A stretch of DNA of 64,000 bases from Hexactinellida sp. DTS-2022 (lineage: Eukaryota > Porifera > Hexactinellida). The notes under the pieces are model-generated. The model saw nothing but the letters and a program-made list of their open reading frames with translations. It was not told where the DNA came from and searched no databases. Made by a program: the position numbers and the translations under genes. Positions 15,001 to 26,349 of this stretch are shown here, in pieces. Position 1 is the stretch's first letter, and each line of letters begins with the position of its first letter. Where the stretch lies: positions 1-64,000 of the forward strand of contig JAPNXP010000014.1 of assembly GCA_028753945.1 (NCBI GenBank), in the 5' to 3' direction.

Positions 15001-18000
15001 TGAAAGGACTGGCTATCTTTATGTGATGTTTGGGATGTCTGGTGAAAAGTAAATCTCTTTTTAAAGTGACCTGGATTGTTTATTGTCAAACAGTCACCTT
15101 CTTAATGTACTATTATAGCATTCTTAAAATCTATCTTTGGTTGGTTAAAAATTGGCTGGGAACGAAGGGAGTGATAGAATTATTCTTTTTTATTGTCTTT
15201 GATGGGGTATAGTGAAAGGACTGGCTATCTTTATGTGATGTTTGGGATGTCTGGTGAAAAGTAAATCTCTTTTTAAAGTGACCTGGATTGTTTATTGTCA
15301 AACAGTCACCTTCTTAATGTACTATTATAGCATTCTTAAAATCTATCTTTGGTTGGTTAAAAATTGGCTGGGAACGAAGGGAGTGATAGAATTATTCTTT
15401 TTTATTGTCTTTGATGGGGTATAGTGAAAGGACTGGCTATCTTTATGTGATGTTTGGGATGTCTGGTGAAAAGTAAATCTCTTTTTAAAGTGACCTGGAT
15501 TGTTTATTGTCAAACAGTCACCTTCTTAATGTACTATTATAGCATTCTTAAAATCTATCTTTGGTTGGTTAAAAATTGGCTGGGAACGAAGGGAGTGATA
15601 GAATTATTCTTTTTTATTGTCTTTGATGGGGTATAGTGAAAGGACTGGCTATCTTTATGTGATGTTTGGGATGTCTGGTGAAAAGTAAATCTCTTTTTAA
15701 AGTGACCTGGATTGTTTATTGTCAAACAGTCACCTTCTTAATGTACTATTATAGCATTCTTAAAATCTATCTTTGGTTGGTTAAAAATTGGCTGGGAACG
15801 AAGGGAGTGATAGAATTATTCTTTTTTATTGTCTTTGATGGGGTATAGTGAAAGGACTGGCTATCTTTATGTGATGTTTGGGATGTCTGGTGAAAAGTAA
15901 ATCTCTTTTTAAAGTGACCTGGATTGTTTATTGTCAAACAGTCACCTTCTTAATGTACTATTATAGCATTCTTAAAATCTATCTTTGGTTGGTTAAAAAT
16001 TGGCTGGGAACGAAGGGAGTGATAGAATTATTCTTTTTTATTGTCTTTGATGGGGTATAGTGAAAGGACTGGCTATCTTTATGTGATGTTTGGGATGTCT
16101 GGTGAAAAGTAAATCTCTTTTTAAAGTGACCTGGATTGTTTATTGTCAAACAGTCACCTTCTTAATGTACTATTATAGCATTCTTAAAATCTATCTTTGG
16201 TTGGTTAAAAATTGGCTGGGAACGAAGGGAGTGATAGAATTATTCTTTTTTATTGTCTTTGATGGGGTATAGTGAAAGGACTGGCTATCTTTATGTGATG
16301 TTTGGGATGTCTGGTGAAAAGTAAATCTCTTTTTAAAGTGACCTGGATTGTTTATTGTCAAACAGTCACCTTCTTAATGTACTATTATAGCATTCTTAAA
16401 ATCTATCTTTGGTTGGTTAAAAATTGGCTGGGAACGAAGGGAGTGATAGAATTATTCTTTTTTATTGTCTTTGATGGGGTATAGTGAAAGGACTGGCTAT
16501 CTTTATGTGATGTTTGGGATGTCTGGTGAAAAGTAAATCTCTTTTTAAAGTGACCTGGATTGTTTATTGTCAAACAGTCACCTTCTTAATGTACTATTAT
16601 AGCATTCTTAAAATCTATCTTTGGTTGGTTAAAAATTGGCTGGGAACGAAGGGAGTGATAGAATTATTCTTTTTTATTGTCTTTGATGGGGTATAGTGAA
16701 AGGACTGGCTATCTTTATGTGATGTTTGGGATGTCTGGTGAAAAGTAAATCTCTTTTTAAAGTGACCTGGATTGTTTATTGTCAAACAGTCACCTTCTTA
16801 ATGTACTATTATAGCATTCTTAAAATCTATCTTTGGTTGGTTAAAAATTGGCTGGGAACGAAGGGAGTGATAGAATTATTCTTTTTTATTGTCTTTGATG
16901 GGGTATAGTGAAAGGACTGGCTATCTTTATGTGATGTTTGGGATGTCTGGTGAAAAGTAAATCTCTTTTTAAAGTGACCTGGATTGTTTATTGTCAAACA
17001 GTCACCTTCTTAATGTACTATTATAGCATTCTTAAAATCTATCTTTGGTTGGTTAAAAATTGGCTGGGAACGAAGGGAGTGATAGAATTATTCTTTTTTA
17101 TTGTCTTTGATGGGGTATAGTGAAAGGACTGGCTATCTTTATGTGATGTTTGGGATGTCTGGTGAAAAGTAAATCTCTTTTTAAAGTGACCTGGATTGTT
17201 TATTGTCAAACAGTCACCTTCTTAATGTACTATTATAGCATTCTTAAAATCTATCTTTGGTTGGTTAAAAATTGGCTGGGAACGAAGGGAGTGATAGAAT
17301 TATTCTTTTTTATTGTCTTTGATGGGGTATAGTGAAAGGACTGGCTATCTTTATGTGATGTTTGGGATGTCTGGTGAAAAGTAAATCTCTTTTTAAAGTG
17401 ACCTGGATTGTTTATTGTCAAACAGTCACCTTCTTAATGTACTATTATAGCATTCTTAAAATCTATCTTTGGTTGGTTAAAAATTGGCTGGGAACGAAGG
17501 GAGTGATAGAATTATTCTTTTTTATTGTCTTTGATGGGGTATAGTGAAAGGACTGGCTATCTTTATGTGATGTTTGGGATGTCTGGTGAAAAGTAAATCT
17601 CTTTTTAAAGTGACCTGGATTGTTTATTGTCAAACAGTCACCTTCTTAATGTACTATTATAGCATTCTTAAAATCTATCTTTGGTTGGTTAAAAATTGGC
17701 TGGGAACGAAGGGAGTGATAGAATTATTCTTTTTTATTGTCTTTGATGGGGTATAGTGAAAGGACTGGCTATCTTTATGTGATGTTTGGGATGTCTGGTG
17801 AAAAGTAAATCTCTTTTTAAAGTGACCTGGATTGTTTATTGTCAAACAGTCACCTTCTTAATGTACTATTATAGCATTCTTAAAATCTATCTTTGGTTGG
17901 TTAAAAATTGGCTGGGAACGAAGGGAGTGATAGAATTATTCTTTTTTATTGTCTTTGATGGGGTATAGTGAAAGGACTGGCTATCTTTATGTGATGTTTG

Positions 18001-18316
18001 GGATGTCTGGTGAAAAGTAAATCTCTTTTTAAAGTGACCTGGATTGTTTATTGTCAAACAGTCACCTTCTTAATGTACTATTATAGCATTCTTAAAATCT
18101 ATCTTTGGTTGGTTAAAAATTGGCTGGGAACGAAGGGAGTGATAGAATTATTCTTTTTTATTGTCTTTGATGGGGTATAGTGAAAGGACTGGCTATCTTT
18201 ATGTGATGTTTGGGATGTCTGGTGAAAAGCATATCTCTTTTCGAAGCGAGCTGGATGATTTATTGTCAAAGATTCACCTTCCAAATGAACTAGTATAGCA
18301 TTCTTAAAATCTATTT
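1..18316. repeat. 212-bp satellite array, about 86 tandem copies
   Basis: A 212-bp unit repeats head to tail from the left edge. From about 5.0 to 18.2 kb some 62 consecutive units look identical. The first roughly 23 units differ mainly by one-base insertions or deletions, many in homopolymer runs, and the units at about 4.49-4.96 kb are more damaged. The last unit (about 18230-18316) is diverged by substitutions and ends where unique DNA begins. Each unit holds a small hairpin-like motif in which GTGAC pairs with GTCAC around TGTTT/AAACA. A 60-codon open frame recurs in each unit but starts with TTG and resembles nothing, so I do not call it a gene. A centromeric, pericentromeric or subtelomeric satellite is likely, but nothing in the window decides which. 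Confidence 0.97.
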
Positions 18317-18705
18317 TTTTATAGTGGGTGTCCCTGTCCCATAATTGCTACATTTCCATGAGCCAGTGGGTGTCCGGACAACCAGTCCACCCCCGATAGC
18401 GCCGCCCTGTAATCAGAACCTATATAAATTTGATAATTTCGCTATAAATTGTGACGAAATTCCCACCAAATTTTGTTTACGTCAGTGGCGCAAGGTGGTA
18501 TATTTCCTAAATTTTTTGGAATTTCGGGATGAAAATTTCTGTGAATATACCCCATCTATAGAGCATGCGGAATATGCAATAATATTCATTTAATCAATGT
18601 TCTGGTCCTCCGTCCTGAAGGTGTGCGTCGAGCCATAATTGTCTAATTCTCACATTGTGTATTATACTATTCCCCTATTTGTTTGAAATTAGTTTGGCTA
18701 CCGCA
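18317..18705. other. Gap between satellite and first gene
   Basis: Unique sequence with no supported gene. An 82-codon plus-strand frame (18345-18593) has no recognisable domain. A TATA-like stretch lies near 18420, too far from the start codon at 18706 to be called a promoter unless there is a 5' untranslated exon. Confidence 0.5.
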
Positions 18706-21700
18706 ATGAGTAAGCGCATGCATATAATTGAGTTGAAGGAGTTGCACAAGAAGAGCCCCGGTGACTTTATATCATCCGGGGACTTCTGCTGGCACCACAA
18801 CTCGAGCACCCGTCTCGGCAAGGGCGCATTTGGAGAGGTGTTCCTCGGGTACCACGACCAGGATTCCTTCCAGGTAGCTGTGAAGATTGTGAAGGAAGAC
18901 TTTTATACCAAGGAGCGAAAGGTTTTTATCAACCTGAAGCGGGAAATTAAAATAATGGAGGTAGGCCCTACTGTTTGTGTGCATTCTGTTTACAGTTTGT
19001 GTGTTAGGAGCTGGTGCAGTGCGAGTTCGTGGTTCGCCTGCTGCAGGTGGAGGAGCAGAAGGGACTAGGGATGATACTCGTTATGGAAATATGCGACTGC
19101 GACCTGGAAGACTTTCTCAAAAAGAACCAAATAACTGAGCCCCAGTTCCGAAGGTTTCTGAAGCAGCTCAGCATCGGCGTCCACGCGATGCACAATCTGA
19201 GCATCGTGCACCGCGACCTGAAACCTCAGAACATCCTGCTCAAGTTCCCGGGCGCCGACCGGCGGGCCCGCGGACCGGACGCCTCCCCGGAGTGGGACAT
19301 CCGGCTGGCGGACTTCGGGTACTCGCGCTTCTATAAGGAGCAGCTCGAGGGGGAGGTGAGCAACAAGAACATCGACATGGAGTCTCTGGCGGGCACGCCG
19401 GTGTTCATGGCCCCCGAGGCGCTCTACTGCGTGATGTACCCCGGGGGGAGCTACGACCACACCGTGGACATCTGGTCCGTGGGGGCCCTGCTCTACCGCG
19501 TGCTGGTCGGGAAGTGCGGCTTCTTCGCGCCCATTCAGGACATCCTCAGCATTCTGCAGAAGAAGGGTACGTTGATATAGTGTGCTATGGAGTGAGTTAC
19601 GGGATATGTGCCTATAGGAGACGCGATAGCCTTCACGCGGGCCTCGCGCAAGACGACGTACATCCGGGAGCTCCCGCCGGACGTGGACGACATTCTGACG
19701 CCGGTCTTCAAGGACAAGATGACGTGGCTGATAAAGGAGTGCCTCCGAGTTGAGGCCGCGGCGCGGATTGGCTACGACACTTTCTATCAAGTCAGTGCTT
19801 AGTGGGTAACTTATGCGTGTGTTGACCAATCGGATTAGGTTGTGGACGACCTTGTGCAGACCAAGATCCAGCTTGTGTCGGTGCACTCGGGCCTCGAGAG
19901 CAAAGTGGCCTACGGAGACAAGCCGCTGCTTATAGCGGAGCTGAAGCGACAGATAGCGGCAGACTTCGGCATAGCGGCGGAGAGCCAGGTCATACTGAGG
20001 GACACCTCTCTGCCCGAGGCAACCATTGCCAGTCAGACAGCGCTAGACGTGAGTACGGACCATGGATTGTAATGAGGTAGCATGTTATGGGCATGCCCTC
20101 TATTTTAGGCTTTCGTGAGCTTCTCGCGGTCCCAGCAGTTCGGGGGGTCGGGGAGGGACCCTAAGCTGTTCCTGTTGGACCAGTCGGTCCTCTCGCGCAT
20201 GGACCCGCCCCCCCTGCAGCTGCTGGCCTACCAGGACCTCTCAGAGTTCCTGAAAACCCCCGAGCGCATCGAGGAGGTGCGCACCCGCGACAACGCGCAC
20301 CACGTGCCGCACCTCTGCTCTAAGCTCCTTAAGGACATAGAGCTCACCGCCGAGTCGCAGGTGGCCGGCATGAGTGCCTATGCGCAGTACGCGTTAGGCG
20401 CACGGGAGCGCCACAAGGCGCTGCGCGTCCGCTTTAACGAGGAGTTCTCCCCGCTGCGCGCTAGGCTCGGCTCCCTGGGGGCGGAGCTACGCTGCTACGG
20501 CCCCGCGCTGGGCGGCAGCGGGTACCTGCCAGAGGCGGACTCATTCCGGGAGCTGGCCGGCGAGGCGGATGCGGTGCGGGAGTTCCTCGAGGAGGCGGCG
20601 GCAGAAATAGACGCGGATGTTCTGAGACGCCACGCGGCGCTCGTGTCGGACGCGGAGCGGGCCCCCGGCCTCTCCGTGCGCGAGCTGGTCAGGTAAGCCG
20701 GCTGTATACAGCCTGCATTCCTAACATTCCAATGTACCCAGGCCGTTGCAGTCGGAGTGCCGCGGAATGAAGCGACTGCCGGTGTCGGAACAGCTGTTGC
20801 GCGTGGCGGCGCTGAGAAAAAGCGTGGAGAACCGACACATGGACCTGAACGCGCAGATCCACTACAGACTGAATGCCAGCTGCGCCACGCTCCGCCAGTT
20901 CGAGGCGTCCCAGCAGGCGCTGCTAGCCCTAAGCAGGGAGATAAAGGTAGCCAATCAGATGTCTGCATAGTGTTTATGTTTTGGTAGGAGACTCACGCGG
21001 CTAAAGTGGAGGCGATTAGCGGGAAACTGCGCGGGACTCTCCTCTTGGTTATACAGACGCCTCAGACACCGGTCGGGCCGACAACCGGTACCGGGCCGGA
21101 CTCGCCGGAGCAGAACCGGCGCCGGGAGCTGCGGGTCGCGGAGCTGGAGAGAGAGAGGAGTCAGCTGATCGAGAGCACCGCCAGACTGAAGCGCGATAAC
21201 GAGCAGCTGATTGGTCAGCTGGAGAAGGAGCGCGAGGGCAAGCCGATGATGGAAACTATTCTCGTCTCCGCTAACGAAAAGGTACATTCCTATTGCCACT
21301 CCCGTTGCCAGGTATTACAGTATGCTAGATCGCGGAGTGCGGGGCCTGGCTGGACTGGCTGAAGGGCGCCCTGGGCGTGGCGGACGCGCCGGCTGAGGCA
21401 CCCCGCTCCTTAGAGGAGTTCCGGACTGGGGAGTGGGACCCGAGCCTGGGCGCCGTCTGTCGGGAGCTCTCGCAGAGCCTGCAGCGGTGTCCGACCGGCG
21501 CCCTGGAGCGCATGCGCACCGAGGTGGGCCGCAAGCTGGCGGGGGACGGACATAAGGACCCCATGTGCGCCCGCTTCAACGTGGCGGACTTCCACAAGGG
21601 CGACTACGTGCTGTTCCTGCCCACCAAGCCCATGGGCCCCTATAAGAGCGTCCCCAAGGCGTTCTGCATTGACAACAAGCAGTACTTCCTCAGTCGCGAC

Positions 21701-22095
21701 TGCTACGAGGCCTTCAAACTCAGGGAGGACCAATCCCTCTCCACCTGGCTCCTAGGTACGTAGTTCCTATTGGAACCAACTAGTGTACGTAGTTCCTATT
21801 GGACCTAACTCTCTGTTTACTTACTGTACGTAGTTCCTATTGGAACTGACTGTTACTTTTGGTAGTTCCTATTGGAACAAACTATGTTGTTGACCTAGTT
21901 CCTATTGGAACTAATTATTGTATGTAGTTCCAATTGGAACTAACTCTGTTTACTACTGTAGGCCAGGCTACGGAGGACCCGGTTAAAGAGACCGCGCGGC
22001 ACGTGTGTCAGTACCCGGCCGGACGGACAGGAACAGAGTTCTACACAATGCGCGCAAACTTTTATTTCGCGCCGGCCTCTAAGCCGTCAGTGTAA
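18706..22095 (+). CDS. ULK/RB1CC1: ULK/ATG1 kinase fused to ATG11/FIP200 scaffold
   Basis: Nine exons: 18706-18960, 19008-19566, 19618-19790, 19839-20048, 20109-20692, 20742-20946, 20988-21281, 21329-21755, 21962-22095. They give 946 residues with every junction in frame. Residues about 25-329 are a ULK/ATG1-type kinase: glycine loop GKGAFGEV, VAVK lysine about 60, HRDLKPQNILL with catalytic Asp about 155, an insert, ADFG about 186-189, APE about 220-222. Residues 330-415 look like the ubiquitin-like domain that opens FIP200, followed by an ATG17/FIP200-like helical region and a coiled coil (about 690-760). Residues 842-946 are the ATG11/FIP200 claw: GDYVLFLPT, a YFLS segment, WLLGQ and GTEFY. 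In other animals ULK binds FIP200 through ATG13 and its C-terminal MIT (EAT) domains; no such MIT region lies between kinase and scaffold here. TBK1 also has kinase-ULD-coiled coil, but the claw and the ULK-type kinase argue against it. The start is the first in-frame ATG. Confidence 0.9.
21756..21961 (+). repeat. Degenerate tandem repeat filling last intron of the kinase-scaffold gene
   Basis: At 206 bp this intron is four times longer than its neighbours. It consists of repeated copies of a motif around GTAGTTCCTATTGGAAC. At least three copies begin with GTACGTAG, the same bases as the donor site used, so potential donors are duplicated. Confidence 0.85.
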
Positions 22096-22179
22096 CTGAT
22101 AAGATAACTGGATTTGTTTTTTGAATTATTTGTTTTATTGCATTCTTATTTGCGTCCCTGGTCCAGGCTGGCTTACCGG

Positions 22180-22192
22180 AACTATAAATAAC
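22180..22192 (+). promoter_or_regulatory. TATA-like box upstream of liprin-alpha
   Basis: GGAACTATAAATA about 30-40 bases before the liprin start codon, in a gap of only 123 bp after the preceding gene. The same sequence occurs on the minus strand upstream of the neurexin-like gene (about 30266-30280), which supports a promoter element shared by closely packed genes. Confidence 0.45.
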
Positions 22193-22218
22193 CTGCTTTC
22201 CTACTCTCTGCATTAGCC

Positions 22219-25200
22219 ATGGCAGAGTACAGACAGTCGCCGCCCCCCACCGACCCGGCCAGGGCCCGGTCCCTCTCGCCGCCCGGCATCCGGTTGGAGC
22301 GCAAGAAGCCGCAGCCGCTGCTCCTGTCGCCGCAGCGCGCAGAACCGGTCTCCACGCCCTCGCCGGTCCTGACGCCCCTCGGACCAGGGACGGAGGAGCT
22401 GGACACCATTTGGGAGCCGAGCGGCTCGCTGGCCTTGGCAGACCCGGACCTGAGTCCGCTCAGTCCGCACCACCTGGAGCAGGTAGGCCTACACAGCGAC
22501 GCTATTGGTAGATAGGAATGCGATACTCTGAGTAGATTAGCGTAGTAGTAGTGTGACTATCATGGAATGTGATATCGAATTAGAGGAGTATTGAATTCTA
22601 ATTTGATTGGTTGGTAGATTAGAAATTAGAAATTTAATATTTATGATTCGTAAGCGAATAATTATTTCTGATTAGTGTTGATGGAAACTAAATGCTTTCT
22701 TTTCAAAAGAAAAGTTGCGCGCAACCATTATGGAAACCTTTGAATATTTATTAACCACTAATGCGCTATGAATCCTACGCAGGGTTATAACAATGCTTTC
22801 CAGTGGAACCGCAGGCCAGTAGCATTGACTTATCCATGGTAGATCCTGGAGCGGCTGCTGGATCAGAAGGAGCGCCTCCAGGAGCAGCTGACGGAGCGGG
22901 AGGACTCCCTTAGGGACTCCCAGCTGTGTCTGAGTGTGTGCGCGCGGGAGCGGGACCTGCTCACTGCGCAGCTGAGTCAGCTGACGCCCCAGCTGACGAG
23001 CGGACAGCTGGAGGAGCTGGAGGGGATCCGCACCTGTCCCGAGTCGGACCTGCTCGAGATCTGTCCGCTCGCGCGCCGCTTCTGGGACGAGTTCCTACGT
23101 CTGCGCGGGGACCTGGAGCAGCAAAGGGACATCGTGGCCGAGCGCGACGAGGAGGTGCGCAGTCTGCTGGCTGAGCGCGCCAACACGCGCATCCTATTGG
23201 AGCACCTGGAGCGACTGGTGGCGCGCCACGAGCGCAGTCTCCGCTCGACCGTCGTTAAGCGGCAGACCGCCCAGAACGGGGTGTCTTCAGAGGTAAGACT
23301 GACCAATCAGAGGCTCGCTTTACGCTGCGCTAGGTGGAGGTGCTCAAGGCGCTCAAGTGTCTCTTCGACCACCACAAAACCCTCGACAGAGTCAAGGACA
23401 AACTCAAGCTGCAGGTGGCGCGCAACAAGGAGCTCGAGGATCAGCTGACGGACGCGCATGCGCAGCGGGAGCTCTCCCAGCTGGCGCCCCGGGCCCGCGA
23501 CAGTCTCGGTCAGCTGTTGGAGCGGGAGCGGGAGATTGAGTCGCTGAGATTCGAACTGGAGGAGACGCGCGCGGTTAGCGAGTCGCACCTGGAGCAGACC
23601 GGCCAACAGCTGGAGGATGTCAGGTAGGTACCCTATATCCTATAGCGCATTCCTAACAGCCTGCCTGTTGCTAGGGAGCAGTGCCGCATCGAGCGGGAGC
23701 GGCGCGAGGAGGCGGGGCGGAAACTGAAAGACATCTATTCTCTTCTGACCAATAAGGAGCGCGCCATAGACCGACTCGAGAAACAGCTGTGCAAGTGCCA
23801 GCTGGCCCTCACAGACCTGACGCAGGAAGCCAATCAGAAGTGTCTCGACCTGCAGCGACAGCTCAGCGAGAGAGACCAGCTGCTAACGCCAACCAATCAG
23901 CTGCTAGAACCAACCAATCAGCTGTTCGAGCCAACCAATCAGCTGCTAGCCCCAACCAATCAGCTGTTAGCACCAACCAATCAGCTGCTAGCACCAACCA
24001 ATCAGCTGCTAGCCCCAACCAATCAGCTGTTAGCGCCAACCAATCAGCTTCTAGCGCCAACCAATCAGCTTCTAGCGCCCGGTAATCAGCTGTTAGCCTC
24101 CGGAAATCAGCTGTTATCACCAACCAATCAGCTGCTGGCGCCCGGGGATCAGCTGTTGCTGCTGGAGCGCGTGGAGGCGCAGGCGCTGGAGCTGCTGGCG
24201 CTGCGCGATCAGCTGACTGAGCGTACGCGCTCCGAGGAGCAGATGCACACAAAGGTGCAGCAGACCGTCGGGAAGCTCTCGCAGGTGCAGCGCGAGAAGA
24301 TGGACCTGGAACAGCTGTTACACGAGACGCTGCCGGCCGGCGGCGACAAGCGCGGGTCGCGGCGCTCCAAGAAGCAGCAGCGCCAGAGCATGCACGCCAT
24401 CATCACAGAGATTAACCGCATGTCCGACCCCAACCTGGTCGTGCATTCCAGTCTGCCAGCGCGGGAGCTACGGAGGCCTAGCGACACGCGGGTGCGCGTG
24501 TACAGTCCGGAGCACACGCCCTCCTCCAGCCGGAAGGGGTCCCCCTCCGACCCGGATCCCGACCCGGCGAGCAAGCAGTCCCCCACCGAGTCGGACCTGG
24601 GCGCGGGCCGCACGCCGCTCCGCGGGTCCCACTCCTCCCTCTCGGACATAGACACCCTCACCACCGTCTCCGACACCTCACACATTGTCGACGAGTCCGT
24701 AAACGAGCGCACCGAGTTTGACCCGGGCGCGCCCAAGCTGAGCATCCCGCGCTCGCGCAAGAAGACTCTCAAGCGGAAGTCTTCGCTCCGCCGAATCGTG
24801 CACTCCTTTCGGGGCGCCCGTCCGCCGACGCCGCTGAGCCCGCCGGGCCCGGTTCTCCTCCCGGAGGCGGCGGACACGCGGCGCTGTCGCCTGGAGGCCG
24901 CGCTCGCGGGGATGGAGCGGCGCAACACGCAGTTCCTGCTCTGGGGCCCGGAGGAGCTGCAGGCGTGGGTCGAGACGGAGCTCGGCCTCCCGGAGGGGGT
25001 CGGAGAGGCGGTCCGCTGGCAGTGCCGCACGGTGCCGCTCCTCCTATCGATGGGGGACCGCGACTACGAACTCGAGTTAGGCATTCAGGAGCCGCTGCTG
25101 CGCCTGAAACTCATGAAGGCGGTGCAGGAGCGAGTGGCGCTCTCCAAGGCGAGCACGCCGTGTCTCTACTCGCCCTACCGCGGCGTCAACCACGAGTGGA

Positions 25201-26028
25201 TAGCGGGCCGCTGGCTGCCCTCCCTGGGCCTCACGCAGTACAACAACAACTTCAGGTAGGCTCCTTGTAGCTATTTATAGCCACTCAGGTGATAACTTAT
25301 AACGAAGTCGGATATTATAATCCCATATTGCCTCTAAGCCATTGATTTTGCTCCAGTTATAACGAATTCTGCTTATAACGAATGAAACTACTGTCGTTAT
25401 GACGAGGTTGACTGTATGTATAGCTGTCACATTCCTGTGTAGGCAGTGCTGCGTGGACGGACGTGTGCTGGAGCACCTGAGCAAGAAGGAGCTGCGCACC
25501 AGTCTCGGGATGGTGGAGAGCGCGCATCGGAACTCCCTACAGTTCGGCATTCTCGCGCTGCGCTCGCTTAACTACGACAGACAGGCCCTGGAGGAGAAGC
25601 AGCGACAGCCGGCACCGGAGCGGGCGGACATGCCCTTCTGGTCCAACTGCCAGATCGGCCAATGGCTGCACTCCATCGGACTAGGGACGTACACCTGCAA
25701 CCTGGAGTTCTCCGGCCTCCATGGTGCGGTGCTGTACTTCGACAGCTCCTACGACTACCACGAGATCGCCATTACGCTGCAGATCCCGCAGAACGACACC
25801 GTGTCCAGACGGCGGCTTAAGGGCTCCCTCGCGGACCTGCTGGCCCTGCCGCGGGGCGGACAGAAGAGCAGACGCCGCAGTTTCGCGCTGTTCCGCCGCC
25901 GAAGCGACGCGGCCTCCCTAGAGTCCCCGCTGTCCCCCCGGGCCTCCCCCGAGCCCGCGCCCACCCCCGAGGGGGCAAGCCCCTGCTCAGAGGAGGACAG
26001 ACCCAACCCGGTGCAGTTCTACTGCTAG
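22219..26028 (+). CDS. PPFIA: Liprin-alpha, presynaptic active-zone scaffold
   Basis: Five exons: 22219-22482, 22843-23292, 23334-23623, 23675-25255, 25443-26028; 1,056 residues. The N-terminal coiled coil holds the liprin signature [17 protein letters not shown] followed by TVVKRQ and VEVLKALK. The C-terminal half has three SAM domains, with NHEWI...WLPSLGL at the second and a third ending LQIPQNDT. The protein ends in a short Tyr-Cys tail like the PDZ ligand of vertebrate liprin-alpha. Liprin-alpha organises synaptic vesicle release sites and binds LAR-type phosphatases. Odd features are a proline-rich N-terminal extension (about residues 1-85) and a run of about 13 seven-residue repeats in the coiled coil. 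The intron at 25256-25442 contains a MITE-like sequence. Confidence 0.95.
23877..24160 (+). repeat. 21-bp coding minisatellite in liprin (about 13 units)
   Basis: Each unit reads close to CCAACCAATCAGCTGCTAGC and encodes Pro-Thr-Asn-Gln-Leu-Leu-Ala. Later units degrade to PGNQLL or SGNQLL. The seven-residue period keeps the leucine pair at fixed heptad positions, but a proline in every heptad should kink or break a coiled coil. The core word CCAATCAG is the same one scattered through the neighbouring 18 kb. Confidence 0.93.
25283..25420. mobile_element. MITE-like insertion in liprin intron
   Basis: An AT-rich stretch with repeated CGTTATAA motifs in both orientations. It ends GACGAGGTTGACTG followed by TA, which resembles the pogo/Tigger-type ends seen elsewhere in the window. 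The left terminus is eroded, so the limits are approximate. Confidence 0.5.
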
Positions 26029-26075
26029 CTAGTAACTGTATTAATGTAGCGCTGCATAAATATAAATAAATAAAT

Positions 26076-26303
26076 TCATTTCTTCTTCTTTCCCTTTCGT
26101 GCCTTCTTCTTCTTCTTGCCGGTCTCCGGTTTTACGAATCCGGTGTAGGTCAGGAAGTGCGCCGCATTGTGGCACACATAGTACGCGTCCACTATTTCCG
26201 AGTGCGTCAGCGGCTCCTTCGGGGGTCCGGTAGGTGCCGGTTTCTTCTTAAGCTTCCGTTTTTTCTTTCCGGCCTTCTTGGGGCTGGCGGCCTTGCCAGG
26301 CAT
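26076..26303 (-). CDS. SMKR1: Small lysine-rich protein 1 (SMKR1-like)
   Basis: Single-exon gene of 75 residues. Lysine-rich tails flank a short central segment with DAYYVCHNAAHFLTYTGF, which matches the small conserved core of vertebrate SMKR1 (YY-x-AHN-x-A...L...GF). The molecular function of SMKR1 is poorly known; expression in ciliated tissue is reported for vertebrates. It lies 46 bp after the neurexin-like gene on the same strand and converges on liprin, the two stop codons being 47 bp apart. The family call rests on one short motif, so confidence is moderate. Confidence 0.65.
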   Translation of the reverse strand: MPGKAASPKKAGKKKRKLKKKPAPTGPPKEPLTHSEIVDAYYVCHNAAHFLTYTGFVKPETGKKKKKARKGKKKK

Positions 26304-26349
26304 GCTAGTTTAATTAAAGTTAAAAGGTAATCAGTCAGTCTATAAATAG

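Noticed and set aside
195-18180. A repeated 60-codon open frame in every satellite unit
   Set aside because: The frame begins with TTG, is disrupted by indels in several units, has no recognisable domain and repeats only because the DNA repeats.
1-18316. Satellite as a CRISPR-like array or telomeric repeat
   Set aside because: There are no unique spacers; whole 212-bp units abut. The unit does not resemble a telomere repeat and the genome is clearly animal.
19065-19886. 273-codon minus-strand frame opposite the kinase
   Set aside because: It is the GC-rich shadow of the kinase exons and has no domain.
18706-22095. TBK1/IKK-epsilon instead of a ULK-FIP200 fusion
   Set aside because: TBK1 also has kinase, ubiquitin-like and coiled-coil parts. 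However, the kinase has ULK-type HRDLKPQNILL-insert-ADFG sequence and the C-terminus is an ATG11/FIP200 claw, which TBK1 lacks.
24209-25030. 273-codon minus-strand frame opposite liprin
   Set aside because: Antisense shadow of a GC-rich coding exon.
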